Shown one piece after another: positions 1 through 7,074 of a DNA stretch of 10,146 bases (positions within the stretch are counted from its first letter, which is position 1; every line of letters starts with the position of its first letter). Under the pieces are notes generated by a model that was given only the letters and a program-made list of their open reading frames with translations, was not told the origin of the DNA and ran no database searches. Origin of the DNA: UBA1801 sp035353395 (GTDB lineage: Bacteria > Acidobacteriota > Holophagae > Holophagales > Holophagaceae). The stretch is taken from assembly GCA_035353395.1 (NCBI GenBank), contig DAOPZL010000078.1:1-10146 (forward strand), written 5' to 3'. The position numbers and the translations under genes were made by a program.

Positions 1-1262
1 CCCTGCCTGGCCAGGAGCGCCCGTTCCCGCTGCAGGAGGGGCGGATGGGAATGGTGGAACAGGCTGTAGAGCGGGTGGGGGGTCAGGTTGCCCAGGTTGT
101 TCTCGTTCAGTTTCCGCAGGGCGCGGACCAGGGAGCGGGATTCGCCCATGATGTCCGCCGCGTAGGCGTCGGCCTGGTATTCGTGGCGGCGGGACCAGCC
201 GTTGGCGAGGGGGGACAGCCAGAACCCGGCCACCCCCGCCAGGAGCCCGAACAGCAGCAGGGCAGGCGCGAGGCTGCCCGGCTCGAAGCCGAAGGCGCGG
301 TAGAGCCAGTCCTGCCGCGCCAGGACCGCCAGGATGCCGAAGCCGGCGAAGGAACTCAGCGCGGAGAGGGCGAGCCGCTGCTGGATGTGCCGCTTCTTGA
401 AGTGGCCGATCTCGTGCGCGAGCACCGCCTCCAGCTCCGGCTCCGCGAGCTGATGGACGAGGGTGTCGAACAGGACGATCTTCCTGAACCTGCCGAAGCC
501 GGTGAAGAACGCGTTGGCGTGGCGGGAGCGCCTGCTGCCGTCCATCACCTGGATGCCCGCGGCGCGGAAGGAGGTGCGCGCGGCCAGGGCGAGCAGCCGG
601 TCCCGGAGGCCGCCTTCGGGCAGCGGGGTGAACTTGTTGAACAGCGGCAGGATCAGGACCGGGAAGAGCAGGGCGGCGAGCAGCTGGAATCCGAGCAGGG
701 CGCCCCAGGCCCAGAGCCACCAGGCCTCGCCCGCCCGGCGCGCGAGGGCCAGCAGGAGGACGAGGACCGGGTAGCCGAGCGCCGCCGCGAGGAGGAGCCC
801 CTTGAGGCGGTCCAGCCACCAGGTCCCCTGGCTGGAGGTGTTGAACCCGAACCGCTCCTCCAGCCGGAACTGCGCGAACCAGTCCAGGGGCTGTTCCGGG
901 AGGGAGAGGACGAGGCCGATCGCGAAGATCCAGCCGGCCATGCTCCACGGCGAATCGCCGAACCTGGCGCGGAAGAGCGCCTGCGCCCAGGGCAGCAGGC
1001 CGCTGGACAGGACCGCGAGCAGCACGGCGGCGCCGCAGGTGTCCTCGACCTGGCTGAAGCGGCCCCTGGCCAGCGCATACTGGACCGACCTGGCGTAGGT
1101 GGCCTCGTCGATCGAGTCCCGGAAGGCCTCGGGCACCGCGTCCGCGTGGGCGGCGACGTGGCGGAGGTTCAGCCGCGTCAGGCCCACTTCCGCGAGCCAC
1201 ATGGCCAGGATCGCTCCGGCCGCGAGCCAGGGCACCACCCGCGCGGCGTCCACTGGGTTCAC
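1..1262 (-). CDS. M48 family membrane metalloprotease, Ste24/CAAX-protease type (3' end outside window)
   Basis: The 420 visible codons encode a hydrophobic zinc protease of the M48A (Ste24-like) family. These are inner-membrane enzymes that cleave membrane-associated proteins; the bacterial substrate is usually unknown. The zinc motif HEIGH lies at residues 283-287, preceded by PELEAVLA. The third ligand is Glu361 in HEYQAD. A typical family segment, HANAFFTGFG followed by KIVLFDTL, lies upstream of HEXXH. Several membrane segments flank it: an N-terminal one (WLAAGAILAMWLAEVGL), two around residues 70-120, a pair before the catalytic region, and one or two between the zinc motifs. GTG at 1262 was chosen because it overlaps the thymidine kinase stop (GTGA), so the two are probably translationally coupled. 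Ste24 homologues are about 410-420 residues, so only a short C-terminal tail should be missing. The family call is firm; the substrate is unknown. Confidence 0.9.
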   Translation of the reverse strand, partial: MNPVDAARVVPWLAAGAILAMWLAEVGLTRLNLRHVAAHADAVPEAFRDSIDEATYARSVQYALARGRFSQVEDTCGAAVLLAVLSSGLLPWAQALFRARFGDSPWSMAGWIFAIGLVLSLPEQPLDWFAQFRLEERFGFNTSSQGTWWLDRLKGLLLAAALGYPVLVLLLALARRAGEAWWLWAWGALLGFQLLAALLFPVLILPLFNKFTPLPEGGLRDRLLALAARTSFRAAGIQVMDGSRRSRHANAFFTGFGRFRKIVLFDTLVHQLAEPELEAVLAHEIGHFKKRHIQQRLALSALSSFAGFGILAVLARQDWLYRAFGFEPGSLAPALLLFGLLAGVAGFWLSPLANGWSRRHEYQADAYAADIMGESRSLVRALRKLNENNLGNLTPHPLYSLFHHSHPPLLQRERALLARQ

Positions 1263-1855
1263 CGCCCCGGAGGGACCGGCTGGTCCAGCAGCCAGTGCTT
1301 GCGGCAGAGCGACGTGTAGGCCTCGTTGCCGCCGATGAAGACCTGCGGCCCCTCCCGCAGGACGTGCCCGTCCAGGATCCGGGCGTTGATGGTGGCCTTG
1401 CGCCCGCACCAGCAGATGGTCTTCAGCTCCTCGATGTCGTCGGCGAGGGCCATGAGGGCGGCGGAGCCGGGGAACAGCTCGGCGCGGAAGTCCGCCCGGA
1501 GCCCGTAGCACATGACGGGCACGTCGAGGAAGTCCGCCACCTGGCAGAGCTGCATCACCTGGGCCGGGGCGAGGAACTGGGCCTCGTCCACCAGGACGCA
1601 GTCCAGCTTGCCCCGGGCGGCGATGTCATGCTCGACGAGCTGCCTGAGGTCGGTCTCCGGATAGGCGAGGGCGTCCACCTTGGCGGCGATGTTCCCGATC
1701 CGCGGGGCGATGACGTCCTCGCCCTCCCGGTTGTCGAGGTGGGGCTTGAGCAGCAGCGTCCGCTGCTGCCGCTCGTGGTAGTTGTGCCTGACCTGGAGCA
1801 GCTGGGTGCTCTTGCCGGCGTTCATGGCTGCATATCGGAAGTAGACCTTGGCCAA
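1259..1855 (-). CDS. tdk: Thymidine kinase, type II
   Basis: Cytosolic ATP-dependent phosphorylation of thymidine (and deoxyuridine) to the monophosphate in pyrimidine salvage. The 198 residues align along their length with E. coli Tdk from memory. The P-loop is AAMNAGKST (residues 9-17), with Ala where many P-loops start with Gly, as E. coli has Ser there. The catalytic DE pair is D90-E91 in VLVDEAQF. The lasso and substrate region includes YGLRADFRAELF (117-128). The zinc-binding residues are C148, C150, C184 and H187 (ICWCGRKA and LCRKH), and GGNEAYTSLCRKHW matches the thymidine kinase cellular-type signature. The start is TTG at 1855, supported by a GGAG about 6 nt upstream on the minus strand; no ATG gives the conserved VYF strand at the N-terminus. 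It lies 88 bp after the response regulator and overlaps the downstream M48 gene by 4 bp, so co-transcription with the latter is likely. Confidence 0.97.
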   Translation of the reverse strand: MAKVYFRYAAMNAGKSTQLLQVRHNYHERQQRTLLLKPHLDNREGEDVIAPRIGNIAAKVDALAYPETDLRQLVEHDIAARGKLDCVLVDEAQFLAPAQVMQLCQVADFLDVPVMCYGLRADFRAELFPGSAALMALADDIEELKTICWCGRKATINARILDGHVLREGPQVFIGGNEAYTSLCRKHWLLDQPVPPGR

Positions 1856-1943
1856 GCTCGTCTCCGGAGGCCCGCCGCGGGGCGGCGCCTATCCCAGGGT
1901 TCCAGCTCCGGAGGGCTTTGGGAAGACTCCGGGCCGGGTTTCC

Positions 1944-2660
1944 TCAATGGATCATCAGCCGGTCCTTGATCTGGGCGAGGAACCTCCGGCTGACGGGGAC
2001 GATGTGCCCTGAATGGGTCTTGATGGTGGCGGTGGAGGGGTCGGCGCGCACGATCTCGTCGATCCTGCTCAAGTTGACGAGGTACTGCTTGTGGCAGCGG
2101 GTCAGCAGGTCCGTCCTCGCCTCCAGGAGCGAGAGGGTCAGTTCCGTCAGGAACTCGCCCCTGGCGGTGACGACATGGACGCCGCTCTCGCTGGAGCGGA
2201 CATACTCGATCTCGGCGGTGTCGATGAGCTTGAGGCCGTGCCCGATCACGCAGGGGACGCGCTCGAGGGCGGGCGTGGCGTAGGCGGGGCGCTTCCCCTC
2301 GACGAGGAACCGCCTGATCTTCTCCGTGGTGCGCGCGAGGCGCTCCGGCTGGACCGGCTTCAGCAGGTAGTCCAGGGCGTTCTCCTCGAAGGCCCGCAGG
2401 GCGAACTCGTCGTGGGCGGTGACGAACACCACGTAGGGCATGCATTCCGGATCGATCATGCCCAGGAACCGGAAGCCGTCCACCTTCGGCATGTGGATGT
2501 CGAGGAACAGGACGTCCGGGCGCACGCTCCTCACCGCACGCAGGCCCTGCATCGCGTTGGCGCAGGTCCCCACGACGGCGTACTCCCCGGTCTCGGCCAG
2601 GATCTCCCGCAGCTCCTCCCGGACGTGCAGCTCGTCGTCGACGACCAGGGCCCGGATCAT
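1944..2660 (-). CDS. btsR: LytTR-family response regulator, BtsR/YehT-like
   Basis: A 238-residue two-domain DNA-binding response regulator and partner of the overlapping upstream kinase. The receiver domain (about 1-120) has the acidic pair D8-D9, phosphoacceptor D54 in LFLDIHMP, T81 and K101 (LLKPV). The C-terminal LytTR domain (about 135-238) carries FLTELTLSLLEARTDLL, CHKQYLVNLSRI and the family ending VPVSRRFL. The similarity to E. coli BtsR as I remember it is extensive, including RPDVLFLDI, DPE-PY-VF-TA-DE and AFEE-A-DYLLKP. LytTR domains bind short direct repeats through a beta-rich fold. ATG at 2660 overlaps the kinase stop (ATGA), so the two are co-translated. The expected target is the divergent CstA-family gene, whose promoter lies in the assembly gap, so no binding site can be examined. 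A YpdB-like assignment is the main alternative; the module context and sequence favour BtsR. The symbol is by homology. Confidence 0.93.
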   Translation of the reverse strand: MIRALVVDDELHVREELREILAETGEYAVVGTCANAMQGLRAVRSVRPDVLFLDIHMPKVDGFRFLGMIDPECMPYVVFVTAHDEFALRAFEENALDYLLKPVQPERLARTTEKIRRFLVEGKRPAYATPALERVPCVIGHGLKLIDTAEIEYVRSSESGVHVVTARGEFLTELTLSLLEARTDLLTRCHKQYLVNLSRIDEIVRADPSTATIKTHSGHIVPVSRRFLAQIKDRLMIH

Positions 2661-3868
2661 GCGGCCCCCCCCGCCTCGGGAATCCGGATGGAGATCCGGG
2701 TCAGCTCGTTGGGGGCACAGAAGACCGAGATGCCGGAGCCGTCGTGGAGCATGTTCTGGATGCGCTTGTCCACGATGCTGAGCCCCAGGCCCCCCGGCTG
2801 CAGCGTCCGCTTCTCCTCGTAGGCGCCCGCGTCGTCCTCGATGTCGATCCTGGCCGCGCCGTCCTCCCAGAAGGCGTGGATGCGGGCAGTCCCGGGCTCC
2901 AGCTTGTCGGCGATGCCGTGCTTGATGGCGTTCTCGAGCAGGGGCTGGAGGGTGAACGTGGGCAGCCTCACCTGCAGCATCGTGGGATCCACGTCGATCT
3001 CCACCGTGAGCCGCTCCTCGAAGCGGGCCTTCTCGATCTCGAGGTAGGCCCGCACGTGGGCCAGCTCCTCTTCCAGGGTCGAGAACTCGGGGCTCCGCTT
3101 CAGGTTCATCCGGAAGAAGCTGGAGAGGTGGCCCAGGAGCGTCCTGGCGCGGTCCGCGTCCTGCCTCAGGATGGCCTGGATGGTGGCCAGCGAGTTGAAC
3201 AGGAAATGGGGGTTGATCTGGGCCCGGGCCAGCTTCAGTTCCGCCAGGACCAGCAGGCTCTTCTGCTCCTGGTAGCGCGCCCGCAGCAGCTGGCCCGCCA
3301 GGAGGTCCGCCAGCCCTTCCCCCAGGGTCCGGTTGATGCGGAGGAAGTGCTGCCTGGCCGGCTCGAAGAGCTTGATCGTCCCGATCACGTCGTTGTCCAC
3401 CCGGAGGGGCACGACCAGGACCGAGCCGAGGGGGCACTTCTCCTCGTGCGGACAGCGGAAGGTCTCGTGGATCCCGTCCAGGAAGAGGATCTCGCCGTGG
3501 GCGATGGTGCGCCGGCATTCCGGTCCCAGCTCCATGCCCGGCAGGTGGTGGTCGGAACCGGTGCCCACGAAGGCCAGCACGGAATGCGTGTCCGTGATGG
3601 CCACGGCGCCCACCCCGGTCTCCTCCTGGATGATCCGGGCCAGTTCTGGCGCCACCTCCCGGTTGAAACCCTTGGCGAGGAGGCTGAGCGTCCGGCTGGC
3701 GATGCGGAGCGCCCGGGCCGCCGAGGTGGCCCCCACCTGGTCGTAGACGCGGCGCCGGTCCTGGAGGATCCGCATGAAGAGGGCGGCCCCGGCCGCGTTG
3801 GCGATGATCATCGGCGCCGCGATGATCTCGACGAGCCGGAGGGCGTCCGCGAACGGCTTGGCGGTCGC
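2657..3868 (-). CDS. btsS: LytS-family sensor histidine kinase, BtsS/YehU-like (5' end lost in gap)
   Basis: The 403 visible residues form the C-terminal part of a LytS-type kinase. They begin at the gap edge in the last membrane helix (AAPMIIANAAGAALFMRIL), continue into a GAF-like domain (about 65-195 of the visible part; VGAVAITD, GTGSDHHLPG, KCPLGSVLVVPL), then the LytS histidine box INPHFLFNSL with phospho-accepting His at visible residue 221. The ATPase follows, with LLENAIKHG (N box), DIEDDAG and GGLGLSIVDKRI. The match to E. coli BtsS, a high-affinity pyruvate receptor, is close throughout (FMRILxD, DDHHLPG, GTIKL, INRTLGEG). BtsS is about 560 residues, so roughly 160 N-terminal residues forming the multi-span ligand-binding sensor are missing. 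An ATG at 3811 exists but would start inside the membrane helix, and the frame is open to the gap, so it is not the true start. Ligand specificity cannot be read because the sensor part is absent. Confidence 0.93.
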   Translation of the reverse strand, partial: ATAKPFADALRLVEIIAAPMIIANAAGAALFMRILQDRRRVYDQVGATSAARALRIASRTLSLLAKGFNREVAPELARIIQEETGVGAVAITDTHSVLAFVGTGSDHHLPGMELGPECRRTIAHGEILFLDGIHETFRCPHEEKCPLGSVLVVPLRVDNDVIGTIKLFEPARQHFLRINRTLGEGLADLLAGQLLRARYQEQKSLLVLAELKLARAQINPHFLFNSLATIQAILRQDADRARTLLGHLSSFFRMNLKRSPEFSTLEEELAHVRAYLEIEKARFEERLTVEIDVDPTMLQVRLPTFTLQPLLENAIKHGIADKLEPGTARIHAFWEDGAARIDIEDDAGAYEEKRTLQPGGLGLSIVDKRIQNMLHDGSGISVFCAPNELTRISIRIPEAGGAA

Positions 3869-3968
3869 NNNNNNNNNNNNNNNNNNNNNNNNNNNNNNNN
3901 NNNNNNNNNNNNNNNNNNNNNNNNNNNNNNNNNNNNNNNNNNNNNNNNNNNNNNNNNNNNNNNNNNNN
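3869..3968. other. Assembly gap of 100 N
   Basis: Exactly 100 consecutive N. It interrupts the 5' end of the sensor kinase (minus strand) and the 5' end of the CstA-family gene (plus strand). Both coding frames are open up to the gap edges. The round number looks like a placeholder for unknown length: by family lengths the true missing sequence must hold about 160 kinase codons, about 30-50 transporter codons and the divergent promoters, well over 600 bp. Confidence 0.98.
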
Positions 3969-5663
3969 ATCGCCTACAAGGCCTACGGCACGTTCCTGGC
4001 CAAGAAGGTGTTCGAACTGGACGACAGCCGAAGGACCCCCGCTGTCGAGCTGGAGGACGGACTGGACTACGTGCCGGTCGAGGCCAAGTTCCTGGCCGGG
4101 CAACACTTCTCGGCCATCGCCGCGGCCGGCCCCATCACCGGACCGATCCTGGCGGGCGTCCTGTTCGGCTGGGTCCCGGCGCTCATCTGGATCATCCTGG
4201 GCTCGATCTTCATCGGCGGCGTCCACGACATGGGCGCCCTGGTGGCCTCGATCCGCCACAAGGCCAAGTCCATCACCGAGGTGGTCCGCGTGAACGTGTC
4301 CCGGCGGGCCTACATCCTCTTCATGCTCTTCATCTGGATCACGCTGGTCTACGTCATCGTGGCCTTCACGGACCTGACGGCGGGCTCCTTCGTGGGGGTG
4401 ATCACCCTCGAGAACGGCGAGAAGCTGCCCGGCGGGGCCGTGGCCACCTCCTCCCTGCTCTACCTGGCGCTGCCCATCATCATGGGGGTCCTCCTGAAGT
4501 TCACGAAGACGCCGCTCTGGCTGGCGACCACCATCTTCCTCCCCCTCGTGGGCCTGGCCATCTGGGTGGGGCCGTTCATCCCCTTCAGCGTCGACACCAT
4601 GCTGGGGATCGCCCCGGCCAGCGCGGCCAAGATCTGGTCCGTGTTCATCCTGGTCTACTGCCTTGTGGCCGCCGTGCTTCCCATGTGGATGCTGCTGCAG
4701 CCCCGCGGGCACCTCGGCGGCTACTTCCTGTACGCCTCCCTGGCCGCCGCCGCCATCGGCCTCATCTTCGGCGGCTTCCCGGTCCGGTATCCAGCCTTCA
4801 CCAAGCCCTTCGACAACATGGGCGCCATGTTCTTCCCCATGTTCCCGATCCTGTTCATCACCGTGGCCTGCGGCGCCTGCTCCGGGTTCCACTCCCTGGT
4901 CAGTTCCGGCACTACCTGCAAGCAGATCCTGAAGGAATCGGACACCAAGCCCGTGGGCTACGGCATGATGCTGCTGGAAGGCCTGGTGGCGGTCGTCTCC
5001 CTGGCCTGCGTGATGATCGTCCTGCCGGGCGACCCGCTTGCCAAGAAGGCCCCGAACTTCATCTACGCTTCCGGCATCGGCTCCTTCCTGAAGCTCCTCG
5101 GCATTCCCCCGGCGCTGGGCATCTCCTTCGGGCTCATGGCCTTCACGACCTTCGTCTACGACACGCTGGATGTCTGCACCCGGCTGGGCCGATACATCAT
5201 CGAGGAACTCACGGGCTGGACGAGCTGGACCGGCAAGGCCGTCTCGACCGTCCTCACGGCGGGCGTGCCCCTCTACTTCGTCATGCAGACCATGTCGGAC
5301 GCCAAGGGCAACCCCATTCCCGCCTGGAAGGTCTTCTGGAACACCTTCGGCGCGTCCAACCAGCTCCTCGCCGCCCTCGCCCTGGTGGGCGTCACGGTCT
5401 GGCTCCTCAACATCAAGCCCCGGAGCAAGGTGTGGATGGTCGCCTTCTTCCCGGCGGTCTGGATGTTCATCATGTCCAACTGGGCCCTGGTCCGCTCCGT
5501 CCTCGACGGCTGGGTCTGGGGAACGCCCGGCGTCCATGCCGCGGTTCCCGTGGTCTCGCTCATCCTCATCGCGCTTTCCGTGCTGATGGCCATCGAGACC
5601 CTGGCGGCCATCTTCTTCGGCGGGAAGGGGGAGGGCGTCGAACTGGACGTCCAGGAGGGATGA
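3969..5663 (+). CDS. CstA/BtsT-family carbon starvation transporter (5' end lost in gap)
   Basis: An inner-membrane carrier of the CstA family. E. coli members CstA and BtsT take up pyruvate (BtsT by proton symport), and CstA is also linked to peptide use. The 564 visible residues begin with IAYKAYG and the family hallmark DGLDYVP (visible residues 30-36). They continue with FLAGQHFSAIAAAGPITGPILAG, GGVHDMGALVAS, CGACSGFHSLVSSGTTCKQ, FVYDTLDVCTRLGRYI and FGASNQLLAALAL. About 13-15 hydrophobic segments span the protein. E. coli CstA and BtsT are about 700 residues; even with 30-50 residues restored this protein would be about 600, with a very short tail after the last helix, so it is one of the shorter forms. 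The gene is divergent from the BtsS/BtsR-like pair, which suggests induction by that system. The substrate is inferred to be pyruvate or a related small carbon source. The true start is in the gap. Confidence 0.93.
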   Translation: MAYKAYGTFLAKKVFELDDSRRTPAVELEDGLDYVPVEAKFLAGQHFSAIAAAGPITGPILAGVLFGWVPALIWIILGSIFIGGVHDMGALVASIRHKAKSITEVVRVNVSRRAYILFMLFIWITLVYVIVAFTDLTAGSFVGVITLENGEKLPGGAVATSSLLYLALPIIMGVLLKFTKTPLWLATTIFLPLVGLAIWVGPFIPFSVDTMLGIAPASAAKIWSVFILVYCLVAAVLPMWMLLQPRGHLGGYFLYASLAAAAIGLIFGGFPVRYPAFTKPFDNMGAMFFPMFPILFITVACGACSGFHSLVSSGTTCKQILKESDTKPVGYGMMLLEGLVAVVSLACVMIVLPGDPLAKKAPNFIYASGIGSFLKLLGIPPALGISFGLMAFTTFVYDTLDVCTRLGRYIIEELTGWTSWTGKAVSTVLTAGVPLYFVMQTMSDAKGNPIPAWKVFWNTFGASNQLLAALALVGVTVWLLNIKPRSKVWMVAFFPAVWMFIMSNWALVRSVLDGWVWGTPGVHAAVPVVSLILIALSVLMAIETLAAIFFGGKGEGVELDVQEG

Positions 5664-5666
5664 GTC

Positions 5667-5684
5667 CGGCCCGATCCCGGGCCG
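5667..5684 (+). terminator. Possible cstA-family gene terminator hairpin
   Basis: Starting 3 bases after the transporter stop codon, CGGCCCG and CGGGCCG form a perfect 7-bp GC stem around a 4-base loop (ATCC). It is followed by TTCCC and, a few bases on, CTTTCCTT, not by a clean T run. It may therefore be a weak intrinsic terminator or simply a 3'-end stabilising hairpin. Confidence 0.4.
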
Positions 5685-5717
5685 TTCCCATGACTTTCCT
5701 TGCCCGTGCGGGGCGAT

Positions 5718-5723
5718 GATAAT
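5718..5723 (+). promoter_or_regulatory. Candidate -10 element for murA
   Basis: GATAAT matches the sigma-70 -10 consensus at five of six bases and stands out in very GC-rich surroundings, 58 bases upstream of the murA ATG. No convincing -35 lies at the right distance (TTGCCC at 5700-5705 is too close). If it is used, transcription would begin inside the 5' arm of the inverted repeat that follows, which would make that repeat an operator-like dyad more than an RNA hairpin. Confidence 0.3.
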
Positions 5724-5761
5724 CGAGGGTGGATGCGGGACGGTCCCCTCCACCCTCGATT
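5721..5761 (+). promoter_or_regulatory. Nested inverted repeat upstream of murA
   Basis: The arm AATCGAGGGTGGA (5721-5733) is repeated perfectly as its reverse complement at 5749-5761. Inside the 15-base loop a second perfect dyad, GGGAC-G-GTCCC (5737-5747), is nested. The structure ends 14 bases before the murA ATG and directly abuts the likely ribosome-binding site. It could terminate read-through from the transporter gene (but no T run follows), act as an RNA structure controlling murA translation, or be a protein-binding dyad. The sequence alone does not choose between these. Confidence 0.6.
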
Positions 5762-5775
5762 CGGATGAAGGCATC

Positions 5776-7074
5776 ATGTACAAATACGAGATTGAAGGGG
5801 GTTTCCCCATCAAGGGGACCGTGCGCGCCTCGGGCAACAAGAACGCCGCGCTTCCGTGCATCGCCGCCACCCTGCTCACCCGCGAGGCGGTGGTGCTCCG
5901 CAACATCCCGGACATCGAGGACGTGCACGTCATGTTCGACATCCTCCGGTCCCTGGGCGCCGCGGTGGAACAGCTTGGCCCGAACGAGTGGCGGGTGGAG
6001 GCGCGCGGCGGCCTGGCCTCCGAGGTCCCGGCCGGCCAGGCCGGCCGGATCCGGGCGGCCATCCTGTTCGCCGGCCCGCTCCTGGCCCGCACGGGGAAGG
6101 TGACGCTGGCGCCTCCGGGGGGCGACGTCATCGGCCGCCGGCGCCTGGACACCCACTTCCTGGCCCTCGAGGAGCTCGGCGCCAAGGTGGAGATCGACAA
6201 GAACTACACCTTCACTGCGCCCCGCCTGGCCGGGACCGACATCTTCCTGGACGAGGCCTCCGTGACCGCCACGGAGAACGCCATCATGTCGGCCGCCCTG
6301 GCGAAGGGCACCACGATCCTCCGCAACGCCGCCAGCGAGCCCCACGTCCAGGACCTCTGCCGTCTGATCAACGCCATGGGGGGGAAGGTGTCCGGCATCG
6401 GGTCGAACATCCTCTCCATCGAGGGCGCGGAGCACCTGCACGGAGCGGAGTTCGCCATCGGCCCCGACTTCATGGAGATCGGCTCCTTCATCGGCCTCGC
6501 GGCCGTGACGCGCGGCGAGCTCACCCTCGAGAACGTCGTGCCGAACGACCTCCGCATGATGCGCATCGCCTACGCGAAGCTGGGCATCCGCTGGGAGATC
6601 GAAGGCAGCACCCTGCACGTCCCGGCGGGGCAGGCCATGGCCGTCAATCCCGACTTCGGCGGCCAGATCCCCAAGATCGACGATGCGCCGTGGCCCGGCT
6701 TCCCGCCCGACCTGACCTCCATCATCACCGTGATCGCGACCCAGGTGGAGGGCACGGTGCTCGTGCACGAGAAGATGTTCGAGTCCCGCATGTTCTTCGT
6801 GGACAAGCTCATCGGCATGGGCGCCCGGATCGTGCTGTGCGACCCGCACCGCGCCGTGGTCTCCGGTCCCGCGAAGCTGAACGGCTCGACCCTGGTCTCC
6901 CCCGACGTGCGCGCGGGCATGGCGATGGTCATCGCGGCCATGTGCGCCAAGGGCAGGAGCACGATCCACAACGTCTACCAGATCGAGCGCGGCTACGAGC
7001 ACCTCACGGAACGACTCACCCGGCTGGGCGCGCGCATCACGCGCCTGCAGGACACCGGCAGCCGGGGCTCCTGA
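5776..7074 (+). CDS. murA: UDP-N-acetylglucosamine 1-carboxyvinyltransferase, Asp-type
   Basis: Cytosolic first committed step of peptidoglycan synthesis: transfer of enolpyruvate from phosphoenolpyruvate to UDP-GlcNAc. The 432 residues are typical (E. coli 419). Active-site residues visible are K22 in SGNKNAAL, D312 in GFPPDLTS (E. coli D305) and R405 in IERGYEHL (E. coli R397). The loop that normally reads PGGCAIG is PGGDVIG, so Asp117 replaces the catalytic Cys115 that fosfomycin alkylates. Such Asp enzymes, known from Mycobacterium and Chlamydia, are active but fosfomycin-insensitive. ATG at 5776 was chosen because it gives the family N-terminus (MYKYEIEGG), with GAAGG 4 bases upstream. 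An in-frame ATG at 5716 would add a 20-residue leader encoded by the inverted repeat and is unlikely. The stop codon directly touches that of the convergent exporter gene. PEP and pyruvate link it metabolically to the neighbouring transporter, though probably by coincidence. Confidence 0.97.
   Translation: MYKYEIEGGFPIKGTVRASGNKNAALPCIAATLLTREAVVLRNIPDIEDVHVMFDILRSLGAAVEQLGPNEWRVEARGGLASEVPAGQAGRIRAAILFAGPLLARTGKVTLAPPGGDVIGRRRLDTHFLALEELGAKVEIDKNYTFTAPRLAGTDIFLDEASVTATENAIMSAALAKGTTILRNAASEPHVQDLCRLINAMGGKVSGIGSNILSIEGAEHLHGAEFAIGPDFMEIGSFIGLAAVTRGELTLENVVPNDLRMMRIAYAKLGIRWEIEGSTLHVPAGQAMAVNPDFGGQIPKIDDAPWPGFPPDLTSIITVIATQVEGTVLVHEKMFESRMFFVDKLIGMGARIVLCDPHRAVVSGPAKLNGSTLVSPDVRAGMAMVIAAMCAKGRSTIHNVYQIERGYEHLTERLTRLGARITRLQDTGSRGS

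Noticed and set aside
1862..1913. Two copies of the palindrome CTCCGGAG (1862-1869 and 1906-1913) upstream of tdk
   Set aside because: They are only 8 bp long, in GC-rich sequence, and one overlaps the tdk ribosome-binding site. Chance is a sufficient explanation.
3774..3968. Transporter start at 3774
   Set aside because: It lies inside the kinase gene on the opposite strand and is joined to the transporter only through N.
2744..5719. Very long open frame (about 990 codons) on the plus strand through the kinase region, gap and transporter
   Set aside because: It runs antisense to the kinase, through N, then out of frame in the transporter. Its composition (Arg, Gly, Pro, His) is that of a GC-rich shadow frame.
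1944..6200. Minus-strand frame of 1418 codons joining the gap, the antisense of the transporter and the response regulator
   Set aside because: Only its last 238 codons are a real gene. The rest is a shadow frame held open by GC bias and the N run.
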